The notes under the pieces: model-generated | The model's database searches: none | What the model was told of the DNA's origin: nothing | What the model saw: only the letters and a program-made list of their open reading frames with translations | In this document: one piece after another, positions 36,690 to 44,805 of the stretch | Numbering within the stretch: the first letter of the stretch is position 1 | Layout: every line of letters begins with the position of its first letter | DNA from: Kitasatospora indigofera | GTDB taxonomy: Bacteria; Actinomycetota; Actinomycetes; Streptomycetales; Streptomycetaceae | Direction of reading: 5' to 3' | Assembly (NCBI RefSeq): GCF_014655955.1 | Contig: NZ_BNBO01000005.1 | Location: 1-64,000, forward strand | Length of the DNA: 64,000 bases | Position numbers and translations under genes: made by a program

Positions 36690-37904
36690 ATGCGCCGAAG
36701 GCGTTGGAAGCGTGTACTGATCGGCGCCTTCGCGGGCTGCGCGGTCCTCGTGGACGCCGGAGCGGCCGCGGCCCAGGCCGCCGCCTCCACCGAACAGGTC
36801 GCCATCGCGACGCCCCCGGCCGGCAGTGCCGCCTGGGTGCAGGACCACTCCCTCGGGCGCGCCCTCCCCGACCCGGCCACCACCTCGGCCGGCACCGTCG
36901 CCGCCTTCTTCGCCTCGCTGAAGCCCGCCGAGCTGGACCGGCTGCTCACCGAGTACCCGCTGGTGGTCGGCAACTTCGACGGCGCGCCGCTCGACGTCCG
37001 CTACCGCGCCAACCGGCTGGCCGTCGCCGCCGAGCGCGAACGCGCCCGGGCCCGGGCCGCCGACCACTCGCTGGACTCCGCCGAGCGCGCGCTGGCCGCC
37101 TCCCGCGCCAACGACTGCGACCACCTGCTGCAGGCCGGCCGGCAGATCCTGGCCTTCGACCCGCGCGGCCGCGGGCTGGTCAGCGAGGTCTTCGGCGACC
37201 TCGCCCGCGCCCAGCGGGTCTCCGTGCTGGTCCCCGGCTCCGACGCCGACCTCGGCCACCACGACCAGGCCTCCGAGCCGCTGCGCTCCCCCGCCGGGAT
37301 GGCCCGCGCGCTGCTCGCCGAGGAGCAGCGCCAGGCCCCCGGCACGGTGAGCGCGGTGGTGGCCTGGACGGGCTACGTCACCCCCTCCGGCCTCGGCCCG
37401 GACGCCGTCACCTCGCGGCTCGCCGACGTCGCCGCCCCCCGCCTGGAGCGGCTGCTCGGCGGCCTCAAGGAGACCACCGCCCCGACCGCCCCGCCGGCCC
37501 TGTTCTGCCACTCGTACGGCTCGGTGGTCTGCGGGATCGCCGCCCCGGACATCCCGCCCGCCACCGGCGCGGACGGCGAACCGGCCGGGATCACCGACGT
37601 GGTGGTGTTCGGCAGCCCGGGCATGGGCGTGGAGAGCGCGGCCGAGCTGGGCGGCGGCGTCCAGGTCTGGGCGACCCGCAATCCCACCGACTGGATCGGC
37701 AACGTGCCGTACCTGGAGTTCGGCGGGCTCGGCCACGGCGCCGACCCGACCGGCGGCGGCTTCGGGGCGGAGGAGATCTCCTCCGCCGGGGCGGCCGGCC
37801 ACAACGGCTACCTGGCAACCGGCACCCACAGCCTGCGGAACTTCGCCTCGATCGCGCTCGGCCACTACCGGGCGGTCAGCCACACCCTGCCGGCGCAGAG
37901 CTGA
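36690..37904 (+). CDS. Secreted DUF1023 alpha/beta hydrolase (copy B)
   Basis: A 404-residue paralogue of the hydrolase at 29160-30290. A strongly basic N-terminus (MRRRRWKR) and hydrophobic core form a signal peptide ending around AAAQA. Shared blocks are VVGNFDGAPLDVRYRAN, QILAFDPRGRGLVSEVFGDL, VLVPGSDADL, VVAWTGYVTP, CHSYGSVVCG with the nucleophile Ser, FGSPGMGV, NPTDWIGNVPY and GLGHGADPTGGGFG. The DWIG-NVP and GHGADP blocks should supply the acid and base of the triad. GAGGGAGTTGACGCC precedes the ATG. It has its own promoter region and is not obviously part of the DyP operon. Confidence 0.88.
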   Translation: MRRRRWKRVLIGAFAGCAVLVDAGAAAAQAAASTEQVAIATPPAGSAAWVQDHSLGRALPDPATTSAGTVAAFFASLKPAELDRLLTEYPLVVGNFDGAPLDVRYRANRLAVAAERERARARAADHSLDSAERALAASRANDCDHLLQAGRQILAFDPRGRGLVSEVFGDLARAQRVSVLVPGSDADLGHHDQASEPLRSPAGMARALLAEEQRQAPGTVSAVVAWTGYVTPSGLGPDAVTSRLADVAAPRLERLLGGLKETTAPTAPPALFCHSYGSVVCGIAAPDIPPATGADGEPAGITDVVVFGSPGMGVESAAELGGGVQVWATRNPTDWIGNVPYLEFGGLGHGADPTGGGFGAEEISSAGAAGHNGYLATGTHSLRNFASIALGHYRAVSHTLPAQS

Positions 37905-37938
37905 GCGACGGGGGCCTCCTCCCCGCCCGCGCCGCCGG

Positions 37939-38958
37939 TCACCGCCCGGCGTCCGGGCCGTCCGCCGCCGCCCCCTCGGGGCCCGGCGCCGGGGCGTCCC
38001 GCCCGTAGAGCCGCACCGCCTCGGCGGCCGCCAGGGCCAGCTCCCGGCGGGCCTCGGGCGGGGAGATCACCTCGACGTCCGCCCCGAAGGCCAGCAGCGC
38101 GCGGGCGGCCTGCACCGCCCGGAAGCCCATCACCAGCTCGGTCCACTCCTGCGGCGGGGCGGTCGGCGGCGGCGCCACCAGCAGGGCGCCGTGGATCCGG
38201 ACGAACATGTCCAGCCGCTCCCTGCGCACCCGCAGCCGCACCGTCACCTCCACCGGCAGCCGCTCCACCCGCTCGCGCAGCCCGGCCCAGGCCTCGCCCA
38301 GGGTGACCCCCGGCCGGCGGCGCACCGGCTCCTCCAGGGTCTCGGCCGCCGACGCCCGGTCGGCCCGGAAGAGCCGCGGCGCGCCGGCCAGGTCGGCCAC
38401 CAGGTACCAGACGCCGGCCTTGCTCACCAGGCCGTACGGGTCGACGGTGTACTCGGCCGGGCCGGCGGCGCCGCTGTGCCGGTAGGCGAGCCGCAGCCGG
38501 CGGTCGGCGAACACGGCCCGCTGCAGTTCGCCCAAGTCGGTGGTGGTCTCCGGGCCGGTCCGCATCCAGCGCGCGGGGTCGACCAGGACGCGTTCACTGG
38601 TCCGCTCGGCGGCCGGGCGGTGCGGGGCGGGCAGCGCGGCCATCACCTTGCGCAGGGCGGAGCCGAGCGCGCCGTCCAGGCCGAGGGCCCGGTGCGCCCC
38701 CTCGGCGGCCAGCACGAACAGCGCCCGGGCCTCGTCGCCGGTCAGGCCGGTGACGTCGGTCCGGTAGCCGGGCAGCAGGCTGACACCGCCGTGCCGCCCG
38801 CGCTCGCTCCAGACCGGCACGCCGGCCGCGGAGAGCGCCTCGACGTCGCGGTAGACGGTGCGGACGGACACCTCCAGCCGCTCGGCCAGCTCGCCGGCGG
38901 TCACCCGTCCGCGGGTCTGGAGCAGCAGCAGGATCGACAGCAGCCGGTCGGCTTTCAT
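37939..38958 (-). CDS. WYL-domain transcriptional regulator (DeoR-type HTH)
   Basis: A 339-residue regulator. The N-terminal winged helix (MKADRLLSILLLLQTRGRVT, with AGELAERLEVSVRTVYRDVE) is followed by the WYL domain (residues about 140-230, containing the WYL-equivalent GVWYLVADL) and a WCX-type C-terminus. WYL domains bind nucleotides or other small ligands and modulate DNA binding. It is divergent from the TIGR03086 gene, starting 97 bp from it, and probably regulates that gene and itself. Confidence 0.92.
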   Translation of the reverse strand: MKADRLLSILLLLQTRGRVTAGELAERLEVSVRTVYRDVEALSAAGVPVWSERGRHGGVSLLPGYRTDVTGLTGDEARALFVLAAEGAHRALGLDGALGSALRKVMAALPAPHRPAAERTSERVLVDPARWMRTGPETTTDLGELQRAVFADRRLRLAYRHSGAAGPAEYTVDPYGLVSKAGVWYLVADLAGAPRLFRADRASAAETLEEPVRRRPGVTLGEAWAGLRERVERLPVEVTVRLRVRRERLDMFVRIHGALLVAPPPTAPPQEWTELVMGFRAVQAARALLAFGADVEVISPPEARRELALAAAEAVRLYGRDAPAPGPEGAAADGPDAGR

Positions 38959-39054
38959 GGCGTCGAGAATGCCAGGAAAACATGACGGCAGGTGTCAGGT
39001 TTTCCCGCGAAGGTGGGTCCCGAAGCAGCAACCCGCTCATCGCATGGAGATCGC

Positions 39055-39630
39055 ATGGACATGACCCAGGACCCCCGCCCGCTGTACCTGCTCGCGCTCG
39101 GCCAGTTGGAGAAGCTGATCGCCGAGGTGACGCCCGGGGCGCTGGGCAACGCCACCCCGTGCACCGAGTACGACCTGCGGGCGCTGCTGAGCCACACCGT
39201 CGGCGGCGTGCACCGGCTCGCCTACATCGGGGAGGGCGGCCGGGCCCAGGACGTGGCGGCCGCCTGCGGCGAGATCGAGGACGACGAGTGGCCCGCCGTG
39301 TTCGAGCGGGCCCGGGCCCGGGTGACGGCGGCCTGGGCCGAGGACGCCAAGCTGGACCGGCCGAGCGTGGCCCCCTGGGGCGAGGTGCCGGGCCGGGGCG
39401 CGCTGGGCGGCTACGTGATGGAGGCGGTCACGCACTCCTGGGACATCGCGCGGGCGCTGGACAGCACCCTCCCGCTGGACGACGCGCTGGCCGTGGCCGC
39501 GCTGGGGATCGCCGAGGCCGTACTGCCCGCCGACATCCGCGGGTTCGTGCCGTTCGGCGAGGTCCGGCCCGTCCCGGCGGACGCGGCCCCCTACGCCCGG
39601 CTGGCCGGCTGGCTCGGCCGGGAGGCCTGA
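39055..39630 (+). CDS. TIGR03086/maleylpyruvate-isomerase-type metal-binding protein
   Basis: A 191-residue four-helix DinB-like protein. Metal-ligand histidines are seen in LLSHTVGGVHRL (residues around 45) and VTHSWDIARALD (around 130), the arrangement of mycothiol-dependent maleylpyruvate isomerases and thiol S-transferases. NATPCTEYDLRALLSH is the family opening. It probably conjugates or isomerises small electrophiles with mycothiol. The ATG at 39055 has GGAGATC upstream; the open frame upstream to 38992 overlaps the promoter of the divergent WYL regulator, the likely controller. Confidence 0.87.
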   Translation: MDMTQDPRPLYLLALGQLEKLIAEVTPGALGNATPCTEYDLRALLSHTVGGVHRLAYIGEGGRAQDVAAACGEIEDDEWPAVFERARARVTAAWAEDAKLDRPSVAPWGEVPGRGALGGYVMEAVTHSWDIARALDSTLPLDDALAVAALGIAEAVLPADIRGFVPFGEVRPVPADAAPYARLAGWLGREA

Positions 39631-39660
39631 GCGCAGCGGGACGGGGGACGGCGGACGGGG

Positions 39661-39697
39661 CCCGGCCGGGGAACGCGGGGGGCGTTCCCCGGCCGGG
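39661..39697. terminator. 16-bp hairpin between convergent genes
   Basis: CCCGGCCGGGGAACGC (39661-39676) pairs with GCGTTCCCCGGCCGGG (39682-39697) around five G. It separates the TIGR03086 gene and the aldo/keto reductase gene, which converge here. Confidence 0.85.
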
Positions 39698-39701
39698 GGG
39701 G

Positions 39702-40706
39702 CTACTCGCGCCCGGCCGAGGTGAACGACATGTCGGCGTACCGGCTCCCGGCGACCCGGCCGGCGATCGGCTCCAGCTCGGCGAGCTCCTCGGCGGTCAG
39801 CCGCAGGCCGGCCGCGGCCGTGTTCTCGGCCAGCCTGCTCCGCCGCCGGGTGCCCGGGATCGGCACCACCGGCAGGCCGTGCACCTCGGCCCGCTGGTGC
39901 ACCCAGGCCAGGGCGACCTGCGCCGCGCCGACCCCGCGGGCGGCGGCGATCTTCAGGACCGGCTCCACCAGCAGGGCGTTGCCCTCGGCGTTCGGGCCGC
40001 TGAACTGCGGGTGCCGGCGCCGGTAGTCACCCTGCGAGAGCTCCTCGGCGGCGGTGAACGCGCCGGTCAGGAAGCCCCGGCCGAGCGGCGAGTAGGGCAC
40101 GAAGGCGACCCCGAGCTCGGCGGCCGCGGGCACCGCGGTGCGCTCGACGTCCCGGGAGAAGATCGACCACTCGGACTGCAGGGCCGCGATCGGGTGCACG
40201 GCGTGCGCCTCCCGCAGCTCGGCGCCGGTGACCTCGGACAGGCCCAGGTGACGCACCTTGCCGGCCCGCACCAGCTCGGCCATCGCGCCGACCGACTCGG
40301 CGAACGGGACGGCCGGGTCGCGGCGGTGCATGTAGTAGAGGTCGATGACGTCCACGCCGAGCCGGCGCAGCGAGGCGTCGACGGCGGAGCGGACGTAGGC
40401 CGGGTCGTTGCGCACGCCGCGCCAGGCCGGGTCGTCCTCGCGGCGCTCGATGGCGAACTTGGTGGCCAGCACCACCCGGTCGCGGTTGGCCCGGACGAAC
40501 GGGCCGATCAGCTCCTCGTTGTGCCCGCCGCCGTAGGCGTCGGCGGTGTCGAACAGGGTGACGCCGAGGTCGAGCGCGGCGTCCAGGGTGGCGAGCGCCT
40601 CGGGCGTGTCGGTCGGGCCGTAGAACTCGCTCATGCCCATGCAGCCGAGGCCTTGGACGCCGACGACGGGGCCGGTGCTGCCGAGCTTGGTGGTGGGGAT
40701 GGTCAT
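39702..40706 (-). CDS. Aldo/keto reductase
   Basis: A 334-residue NADPH-dependent TIM-barrel oxidoreductase of the YajO/Tas-like (AKR11-13) group. Catalytic residues lie in FDTADAYGGG (Asp and Tyr), LATKFAIER (Lys) and YYMHRRDP (His); the cofactor site is PIPGTRRRSRLAEN. It should reduce aldehydes or ketones, perhaps reactive electrophiles such as methylglyoxal. Its ATG overlaps the stop of the merR gene (ATGA at 40706-40703), so it is translationally coupled and under that regulator. Confidence 0.93.
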   Translation of the reverse strand: MTIPTTKLGSTGPVVGVQGLGCMGMSEFYGPTDTPEALATLDAALDLGVTLFDTADAYGGGHNEELIGPFVRANRDRVVLATKFAIERREDDPAWRGVRNDPAYVRSAVDASLRRLGVDVIDLYYMHRRDPAVPFAESVGAMAELVRAGKVRHLGLSEVTGAELREAHAVHPIAALQSEWSIFSRDVERTAVPAAAELGVAFVPYSPLGRGFLTGAFTAAEELSQGDYRRRHPQFSGPNAEGNALLVEPVLKIAAARGVGAAQVALAWVHQRAEVHGLPVVPIPGTRRRSRLAENTAAAGLRLTAEELAELEPIAGRVAGSRYADMSFTSAGRE

Positions 40707-41467
40707 GCGCTCTGTTTCCTCTGCTTGCTCGGGGTCCGGGTGCGGGGGGCCCGTGCCGTGACGGGGGTCTGCTCTGTGACGGGGTGCTGCCGGTCGGCGG
40801 GGTGCTGCGCGTCGGCGGGGTGCTGCGCCGCGAGGGCCTGCTGCGCCGCGAGGGGCCGCTGGGCCGCGACCGGGTGCTGTGCACGCGCTCCCGGCCGCCG
40901 CGCCCTCGCCGGGTCCGGCCCGGCCGGGGGCTCGCGCAGCGCGGTCGGGTCCTGGGTGCCGGAGTAGAGGTCGATCTTGTGGTCGAGCACGGCGAGCGTC
41001 GCGTGCAGGTCCGCGAGCCGCTGCCGCACCTCCTCCCGGTGGGTGACCAGCAGATCGCGCCGCTCGGCGAAGGTGTCCTCGCCGAGACGGGCCAGTTCGA
41101 CGTACCGGAGCATGTCGGCGACCGACATGCCGGTGAGCCGGAGCCGGCTGAGGAAGCCCAGCCGGGCGAGGTCGCCGTCGCTGTAGCGCCGCTGGCCGGA
41201 GTAGGTGCGGTCGACCGGGTCCAGCAGGCCGATCCGCTCGTACCAGCGCAGGGTGTGGGCGGTGAGGCCGGTGGCGGCCGCCACCTCGCTGATGGTGTGC
41301 CGCGGGGTCCGGTCCGGGGCGCTGTCCGGGGCGGCGTACACCTCGGCGCAGCTGCGCCGGCCGCCGTCGGCCGGGTCGACGGACCGACCGGCGGCCGGGC
41401 CCGGCGGGCAGACGGCGACGGCGCGCCGGGCGGCCGGTGCGTCGGCGGCCGGAGTGACTGTGGTCAT
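40703..41467 (-). CDS. MerR-family regulator with repetitive C-terminal tail
   Basis: A 254-residue regulator with the start at 41467 (MTTVTPAADA). The MerR winged helix is TISEVAAATGLTAHTLRWYE with RTYSGQRRYSDGDLARLGFL, followed by the dimer helix to LDHKIDLYSGTQ. No cysteine cluster is visible for metal sensing, so an organic or electrophilic inducer is likelier. The last 65 residues are Ala/Gln/His/Pro-rich with a six-residue period (units such as AQHPAD, RQHPVT), encoded by an 18-bp minisatellite; this is absent from typical members. The reductase gene overlaps its stop. The N-terminal 55 residues before the helix-turn-helix are also unusually long. Confidence 0.9.
   Translation of the reverse strand: MTTVTPAADAPAARRAVAVCPPGPAAGRSVDPADGGRRSCAEVYAAPDSAPDRTPRHTISEVAAATGLTAHTLRWYERIGLLDPVDRTYSGQRRYSDGDLARLGFLSRLRLTGMSVADMLRYVELARLGEDTFAERRDLLVTHREEVRQRLADLHATLAVLDHKIDLYSGTQDPTALREPPAGPDPARARRPGARAQHPVAAQRPLAAQQALAAQHPADAQHPADRQHPVTEQTPVTARAPRTRTPSKQRKQSA
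40757..40882. repeat. 18-bp minisatellite, seven units, inside merR
   Basis: Seven in-phase 18-bp units run from 40757 to 40882. Units at 40793-40810 and 40811-40828 are identical (GTCGGCGGGGTGCTGCGC), and the others diverge at several positions. Read on the minus strand each unit encodes six residues of the form xQxPxx. The reading frame is kept, so unit number can change without frameshift. Confidence 0.85.
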
Positions 41468-41509
41468 GGGCTGGACCCCCTGGTGTGCGGTGACTACGAC
41501 GCTAGTGAG

Positions 41510-41566
41510 TTGGAGCGCACTCAAAGCAAGCCTCGCACGCGGCCGTCCGGGGGAACTGGCTAGAGT
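41510..41566. promoter_or_regulatory. MerR-type operator and serine hydrolase promoter
   Basis: TTGGAGCGCACTCAA (41510-41524) is an imperfect palindrome of the MerR-box kind in the merR upstream region. It reads TTGAGTGCGCTCCAA toward merR. On the plus strand TAGAGT at 41561-41566 is a -10 box only 7 nt before the ATG of the serine hydrolase, which is therefore probably leaderless. Confidence 0.6.
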
Positions 41567-41573
41567 CGGGCCC

Positions 41574-42407
41574 ATGCAGAGCTTGCGGATGATCGAGGAC
41601 TGGCCGGTTACCAACGCGGCGACGGCCGTGGTGCGCGGCGCGGACGGCGCGCTGCTGGGCGAGAACGGGCCGCAGGAGCACCCGTTCCCGCTGGCGTCGG
41701 TGACCAAGCTGCTCAGCGCGTACGCGGCGCTGGTCGCGGTCGAGGAGGGCGTGTTCGAGCTGGACGACCCGGCCGGCCCGGACGGCTCCACGGTGCGTCA
41801 CCTGCTGGCCCACACCTCCGGCCTGGCCTTCGACGAGCACCGGACGATGGCGGCGCCGGGCACCCGGCGGCTCTACTCCAACGCCGGCTTCGACGTGCTC
41901 GCCGAGACCCTGGCGAAGGCGTCCGGGATCCCGTTCGCGCAGTACCTGGCGGAGGCGGTGTTCCAGCCGCTGGGCATGACGGCCTCCCGGCTGGACACCG
42001 GGCACCGCTCGCCGGCCGGCGCCGGCGGCGTCTCCACGGTGGCCGACCTGGTCCGGTTCGCCGCCGAGCTGCAGGCACCGCGCCTGCTGGACCGTTCGAC
42101 CGTCGAGGCCGCCACCCGGTTCGTCGCCTTCCCCGGGCTGAGCGGCGTGCTGCCCGGCTTCGGGCACCGCAAGCCCAACGACTGGGGCCTGGGCTTCGAG
42201 ATCCGCGGCGAGAAGGCCCCGCACTGGACGGGCACCACCAGCTCGCCGGCCACCTTCGGCCACTTCGGGCAGTCCGGCACCTTCCTGTGGGTGGACCCGA
42301 CCGCGGGCGTCGCCTGCGTGGCCCTCACCGACCGCGACTTCGGGCCGTGGGCGGCCGAGGCCTGGCCGGCCTTCACCGACGCCGTGCTGGACGAGCTGGA
42401 CGGCTGA
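41574..42407 (+). CDS. Serine beta-lactamase-like hydrolase (class C/PBP4-type fold)
   Basis: A 277-residue serine hydrolase. The SxxK motif is PLASVTKLL (Ser42, Lys45), the YxN motif is RLYSNAGFDV, and HFGQSGTFLW stands in place of the KTG/HxG box. LAHTSGLAF and PLGMTASRLD are typical of the beta-lactamase/transpeptidase-like esterase group. There is no signal peptide, so a cytosolic esterase or peptidase role is likelier than beta-lactam resistance. The promoter gives a leaderless transcript. It is divergent from merR but need not be regulated by it. Confidence 0.9.
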   Translation: MQSLRMIEDWPVTNAATAVVRGADGALLGENGPQEHPFPLASVTKLLSAYAALVAVEEGVFELDDPAGPDGSTVRHLLAHTSGLAFDEHRTMAAPGTRRLYSNAGFDVLAETLAKASGIPFAQYLAEAVFQPLGMTASRLDTGHRSPAGAGGVSTVADLVRFAAELQAPRLLDRSTVEAATRFVAFPGLSGVLPGFGHRKPNDWGLGFEIRGEKAPHWTGTTSSPATFGHFGQSGTFLWVDPTAGVACVALTDRDFGPWAAEAWPAFTDAVLDELDG

Positions 42408-42458
42408 GCCCCGGCCCGGACGGACGCCGGCCCGGCGAGCGGCACGGCGGCCCGGCGG

Positions 42459-43235
42459 TCAGCCGTACGAGACGGGCGAGTGCATCTCCCAGAGCAGCAG
42501 CTCGGCGCCGTGCTCGCCCGCCGTCGGGTCGGCGAAGGCGTCGCCGCTGATCCGGGCGCTGTCGCCGGGCTCCATCGAGCGGCCGCCGCCCTGCGGGCCC
42601 CGGACGGTGCGGAAGCCCAGCGAACCCGCCGTCAGGTGCGCGTAGCGGTACTCGGCGGCGGGCAGCTCGGGCAGCGGCAGCCAAGGGCCGGCCGTGACCA
42701 GCCAGAGCGCGGCGTCCGAGCGGCGCAGCCGCAGGGCCGGCGTGTCCGCGTCGCGGGGCAGCCCGGAGGCGAGCAGCGTCAACCCGTCGGCGGCCGGTTC
42801 CACCCGTCGGAGCCCGTACGCGGGGGGCGCGTCGAAGACGTCCGGCTGGAGCCACATCTGGACGAAGCGGACGGGCACCTCGGCGCCGCCCACGTTGCGC
42901 TCGGTGTGGGTGACGCCGGAGCCCGCGCCGAGGTGCTGCACCATGCCCGGGCGGACCACGCCGCTGTGGCCGTCGCTGTCGCGGTGGGCGAGCGCGCCCT
43001 CCAGGACGACGGTGAGGATCTCGGTGTCGCGGTGGCGGTGCTCGTCGAAGCCCGCGCCGGGCGCGAGCCGTTCCTCGTTGCAGGCCAGCAGGGCGCCGAA
43101 GTGGGTGTTCTTCGGGTCGTAGTGCCCGGAGAAGGAGAACGCGTGCCTGGTCTCGATGCCGGTCGCCGGGGTCGAGAGGTACCGCTCGGCGGTGCGGCGC
43201 AGGTCGGTTCGGGGGCGGATGGCTGCGTCGGTCAC
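42459..43235 (-). CDS. Pirin family protein
   Basis: A 258-residue bicupin with a GTG start at 43235. The metal-binding N-terminal cupin shows GFDEHRHRDTEILTVVLEGA with two His and Glu, and HLGAGSGVTHTERN with another His. Pirins are iron or other metal proteins; bacterial members have been linked to quercetinase activity or modulation of pyruvate dehydrogenase, but the role here is unknown. It converges with the serine hydrolase and is divergent from fasR across 91 bp. Confidence 0.92.
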   Translation of the reverse strand: MTDAAIRPRTDLRRTAERYLSTPATGIETRHAFSFSGHYDPKNTHFGALLACNEERLAPGAGFDEHRHRDTEILTVVLEGALAHRDSDGHSGVVRPGMVQHLGAGSGVTHTERNVGGAEVPVRFVQMWLQPDVFDAPPAYGLRRVEPAADGLTLLASGLPRDADTPALRLRRSDAALWLVTAGPWLPLPELPAAEYRYAHLTAGSLGFRTVRGPQGGGRSMEPGDSARISGDAFADPTAGEHGAELLLWEMHSPVSYG

Positions 43236-43326
43236 GGGCCCCACGGTAGCCGGTGTGATCGCTGCCACCGGGCCGGATCGGAGGGGCTGTGCACGAGCGG
43301 TCACCCGGGTGAGGCAGTCTTGTCCT

Positions 43327-44715
43327 GTGCCAGCCGCCTCCGCGAACGCCAAGAACGACCAGTCCGACCCGCCCGACGACACCGTCGGCGTGGCGCAGCC
43401 CGCCGCGCCGGGCGCTGCCAGGGCCGGAGCAACCAGATCCGCAGCGGCCAGGTCCGGCGCGGCCGCGAAGGGCGGCAAGGCCGCCGCCGCGCCGCGCGCC
43501 GGCCGGGCCGCGCCCCGGCTGACCGCGCAGGAGCGCAAACTGGCGGCCGACCGCGCCGAGCGGCGGGTCGCGACCCTGAAACGGCTGGAGAAGTCCTCGG
43601 GCAAGCTGGCCTCGGCCGCGATCGCCCGGATGGACGACCAGCTCGGCTGGTACCGGCGGATGCCGCCGGAGCACCGTTCCTGGATCGGCCTGGTCGCGCA
43701 GGCGGGCATCGCCGCCTTCACCGAGTGGTACCGGCACCCGGACGCGCCGCAGGCCATCTCCACCGACGTCTTCGGCACCGCGCCGCGCGAGCTGACCAGG
43801 GCCATCACCCTGCGCCAGACCGTCGAGCTGATCCGCACCACCATCGAGGTGATGGAGGAGGCCATCGAGGAGGTGGCCGCCCCCGGCGACGAGGCCGACA
43901 TGCGCGAGTCGGTGCTGGTGTACGCCCGCGAGATCGCCTTCGCCACCGCGCAGGTCTACGCCCAGGCGGCGGAGGCGCGCGGGGCCTGGGACGCCCGGCT
44001 GGAGGCACTGGTCGTCAACTCGCTGCTCTCCGGTGACGCGGACGAGGGTGTGCTCTCCCGGGCGGCCGCGCTCGGCTGGGGCCAGCCGAGCCAGGTCCGG
44101 GTGGTGATGGGCAGCGCGCCCGACGGGGACAGCGAGCTGGTGGTGGAGGCGATCCGACGGGCCGCCAGGTACGCCAAGCTGCACGTCCTGACCGGTGTGC
44201 TGGGCAAGCGCCTGGTGGTGGTGGTCGGCGGCGACAAGGAGCCGGTGCACGCGGCCCGGGCGCTGATCGGCCAGTTCGCCCCCGGCCCGGTGGTGGTCGG
44301 CCCGACCGTCGGCGACCTGCTGTCGGCGACCAGGTCGGCGCACGCGGCCGCGGCCGGCCTGCGGGCCTGCGCGGCCTGGCCGGACGCCCCGCGCCCCGTC
44401 CTGGCGGACGACCTGCTGCCGGAACGCGCGCTCGCCGGGGACAAGGCCGCCCGTCGCCAGCTGGTGGAGGAGATCTACACACCGCTCGACGAGGCGGGCT
44501 CGGCCCTGCTGGAGACGCTGAGTGTGTACCTGGAGCAGGCCTCCTCGCTGGAGGGCGCCGCCCGGATGCTCTTCGTCCACCCCAACACGGTGCGCTACCG
44601 GCTCCGACGTGTGACTGACGTCACGGGCTATGCTCCCTCCGACGTACGGTCGGCCTTCACGCTGCGCATCGCACTCGCACTGGGCCGGCTCGGCACGGTC
44701 GGGGAGCAGAACTGA
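43327..44715 (+). CDS. fasR: FasR, PucR-type activator of fatty acid synthesis genes
   Basis: A 462-residue regulator starting at the GTG at 43327. A disordered Ala/Lys/Arg-rich N-terminus (about 1-65) leads to a helical sensory region (YRRMPPEHRSWIGLVAQAGI), a GGDEF-like CdaR middle domain and the C-terminal PucR helix-turn-helix (EGAARMLFVHPNTVRYRLRR). Its placement directly upstream of fabD is diagnostic: in Streptomyces coelicolor the same gene (SCO2386, FasR) activates the fabDHPF operon and so sets membrane lipid and precursor supply. Homology of both sequence and order supports the name. Confidence 0.93.
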   Translation: MPAASANAKNDQSDPPDDTVGVAQPAAPGAARAGATRSAAARSGAAAKGGKAAAAPRAGRAAPRLTAQERKLAADRAERRVATLKRLEKSSGKLASAAIARMDDQLGWYRRMPPEHRSWIGLVAQAGIAAFTEWYRHPDAPQAISTDVFGTAPRELTRAITLRQTVELIRTTIEVMEEAIEEVAAPGDEADMRESVLVYAREIAFATAQVYAQAAEARGAWDARLEALVVNSLLSGDADEGVLSRAAALGWGQPSQVRVVMGSAPDGDSELVVEAIRRAARYAKLHVLTGVLGKRLVVVVGGDKEPVHAARALIGQFAPGPVVVGPTVGDLLSATRSAHAAAAGLRACAAWPDAPRPVLADDLLPERALAGDKAARRQLVEEIYTPLDEAGSALLETLSVYLEQASSLEGAARMLFVHPNTVRYRLRRVTDVTGYAPSDVRSAFTLRIALALGRLGTVGEQN

Positions 44716-44805
44716 CAGCGCTGTAGGGACTCCACAATCCCGCGTGCTTTTCTTCGTTACCGTCGCCTACCCGCCCCCGGGCTCCTGGCAAGAGAGGCTT
44801 GAACC

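Noticed and set aside
40757..40882. The minisatellite as an intergenic repeat or CRISPR-like element
   Set aside because: It lies inside the merR reading frame as in-phase 18-bp codon units with no spacers.
41574..42407. A true beta-lactamase resistance gene
   Set aside because: The SxxK and YxN motifs are present, but there is no export signal and HFGQSG replaces the KTG box, which fits esterase-like relatives better.
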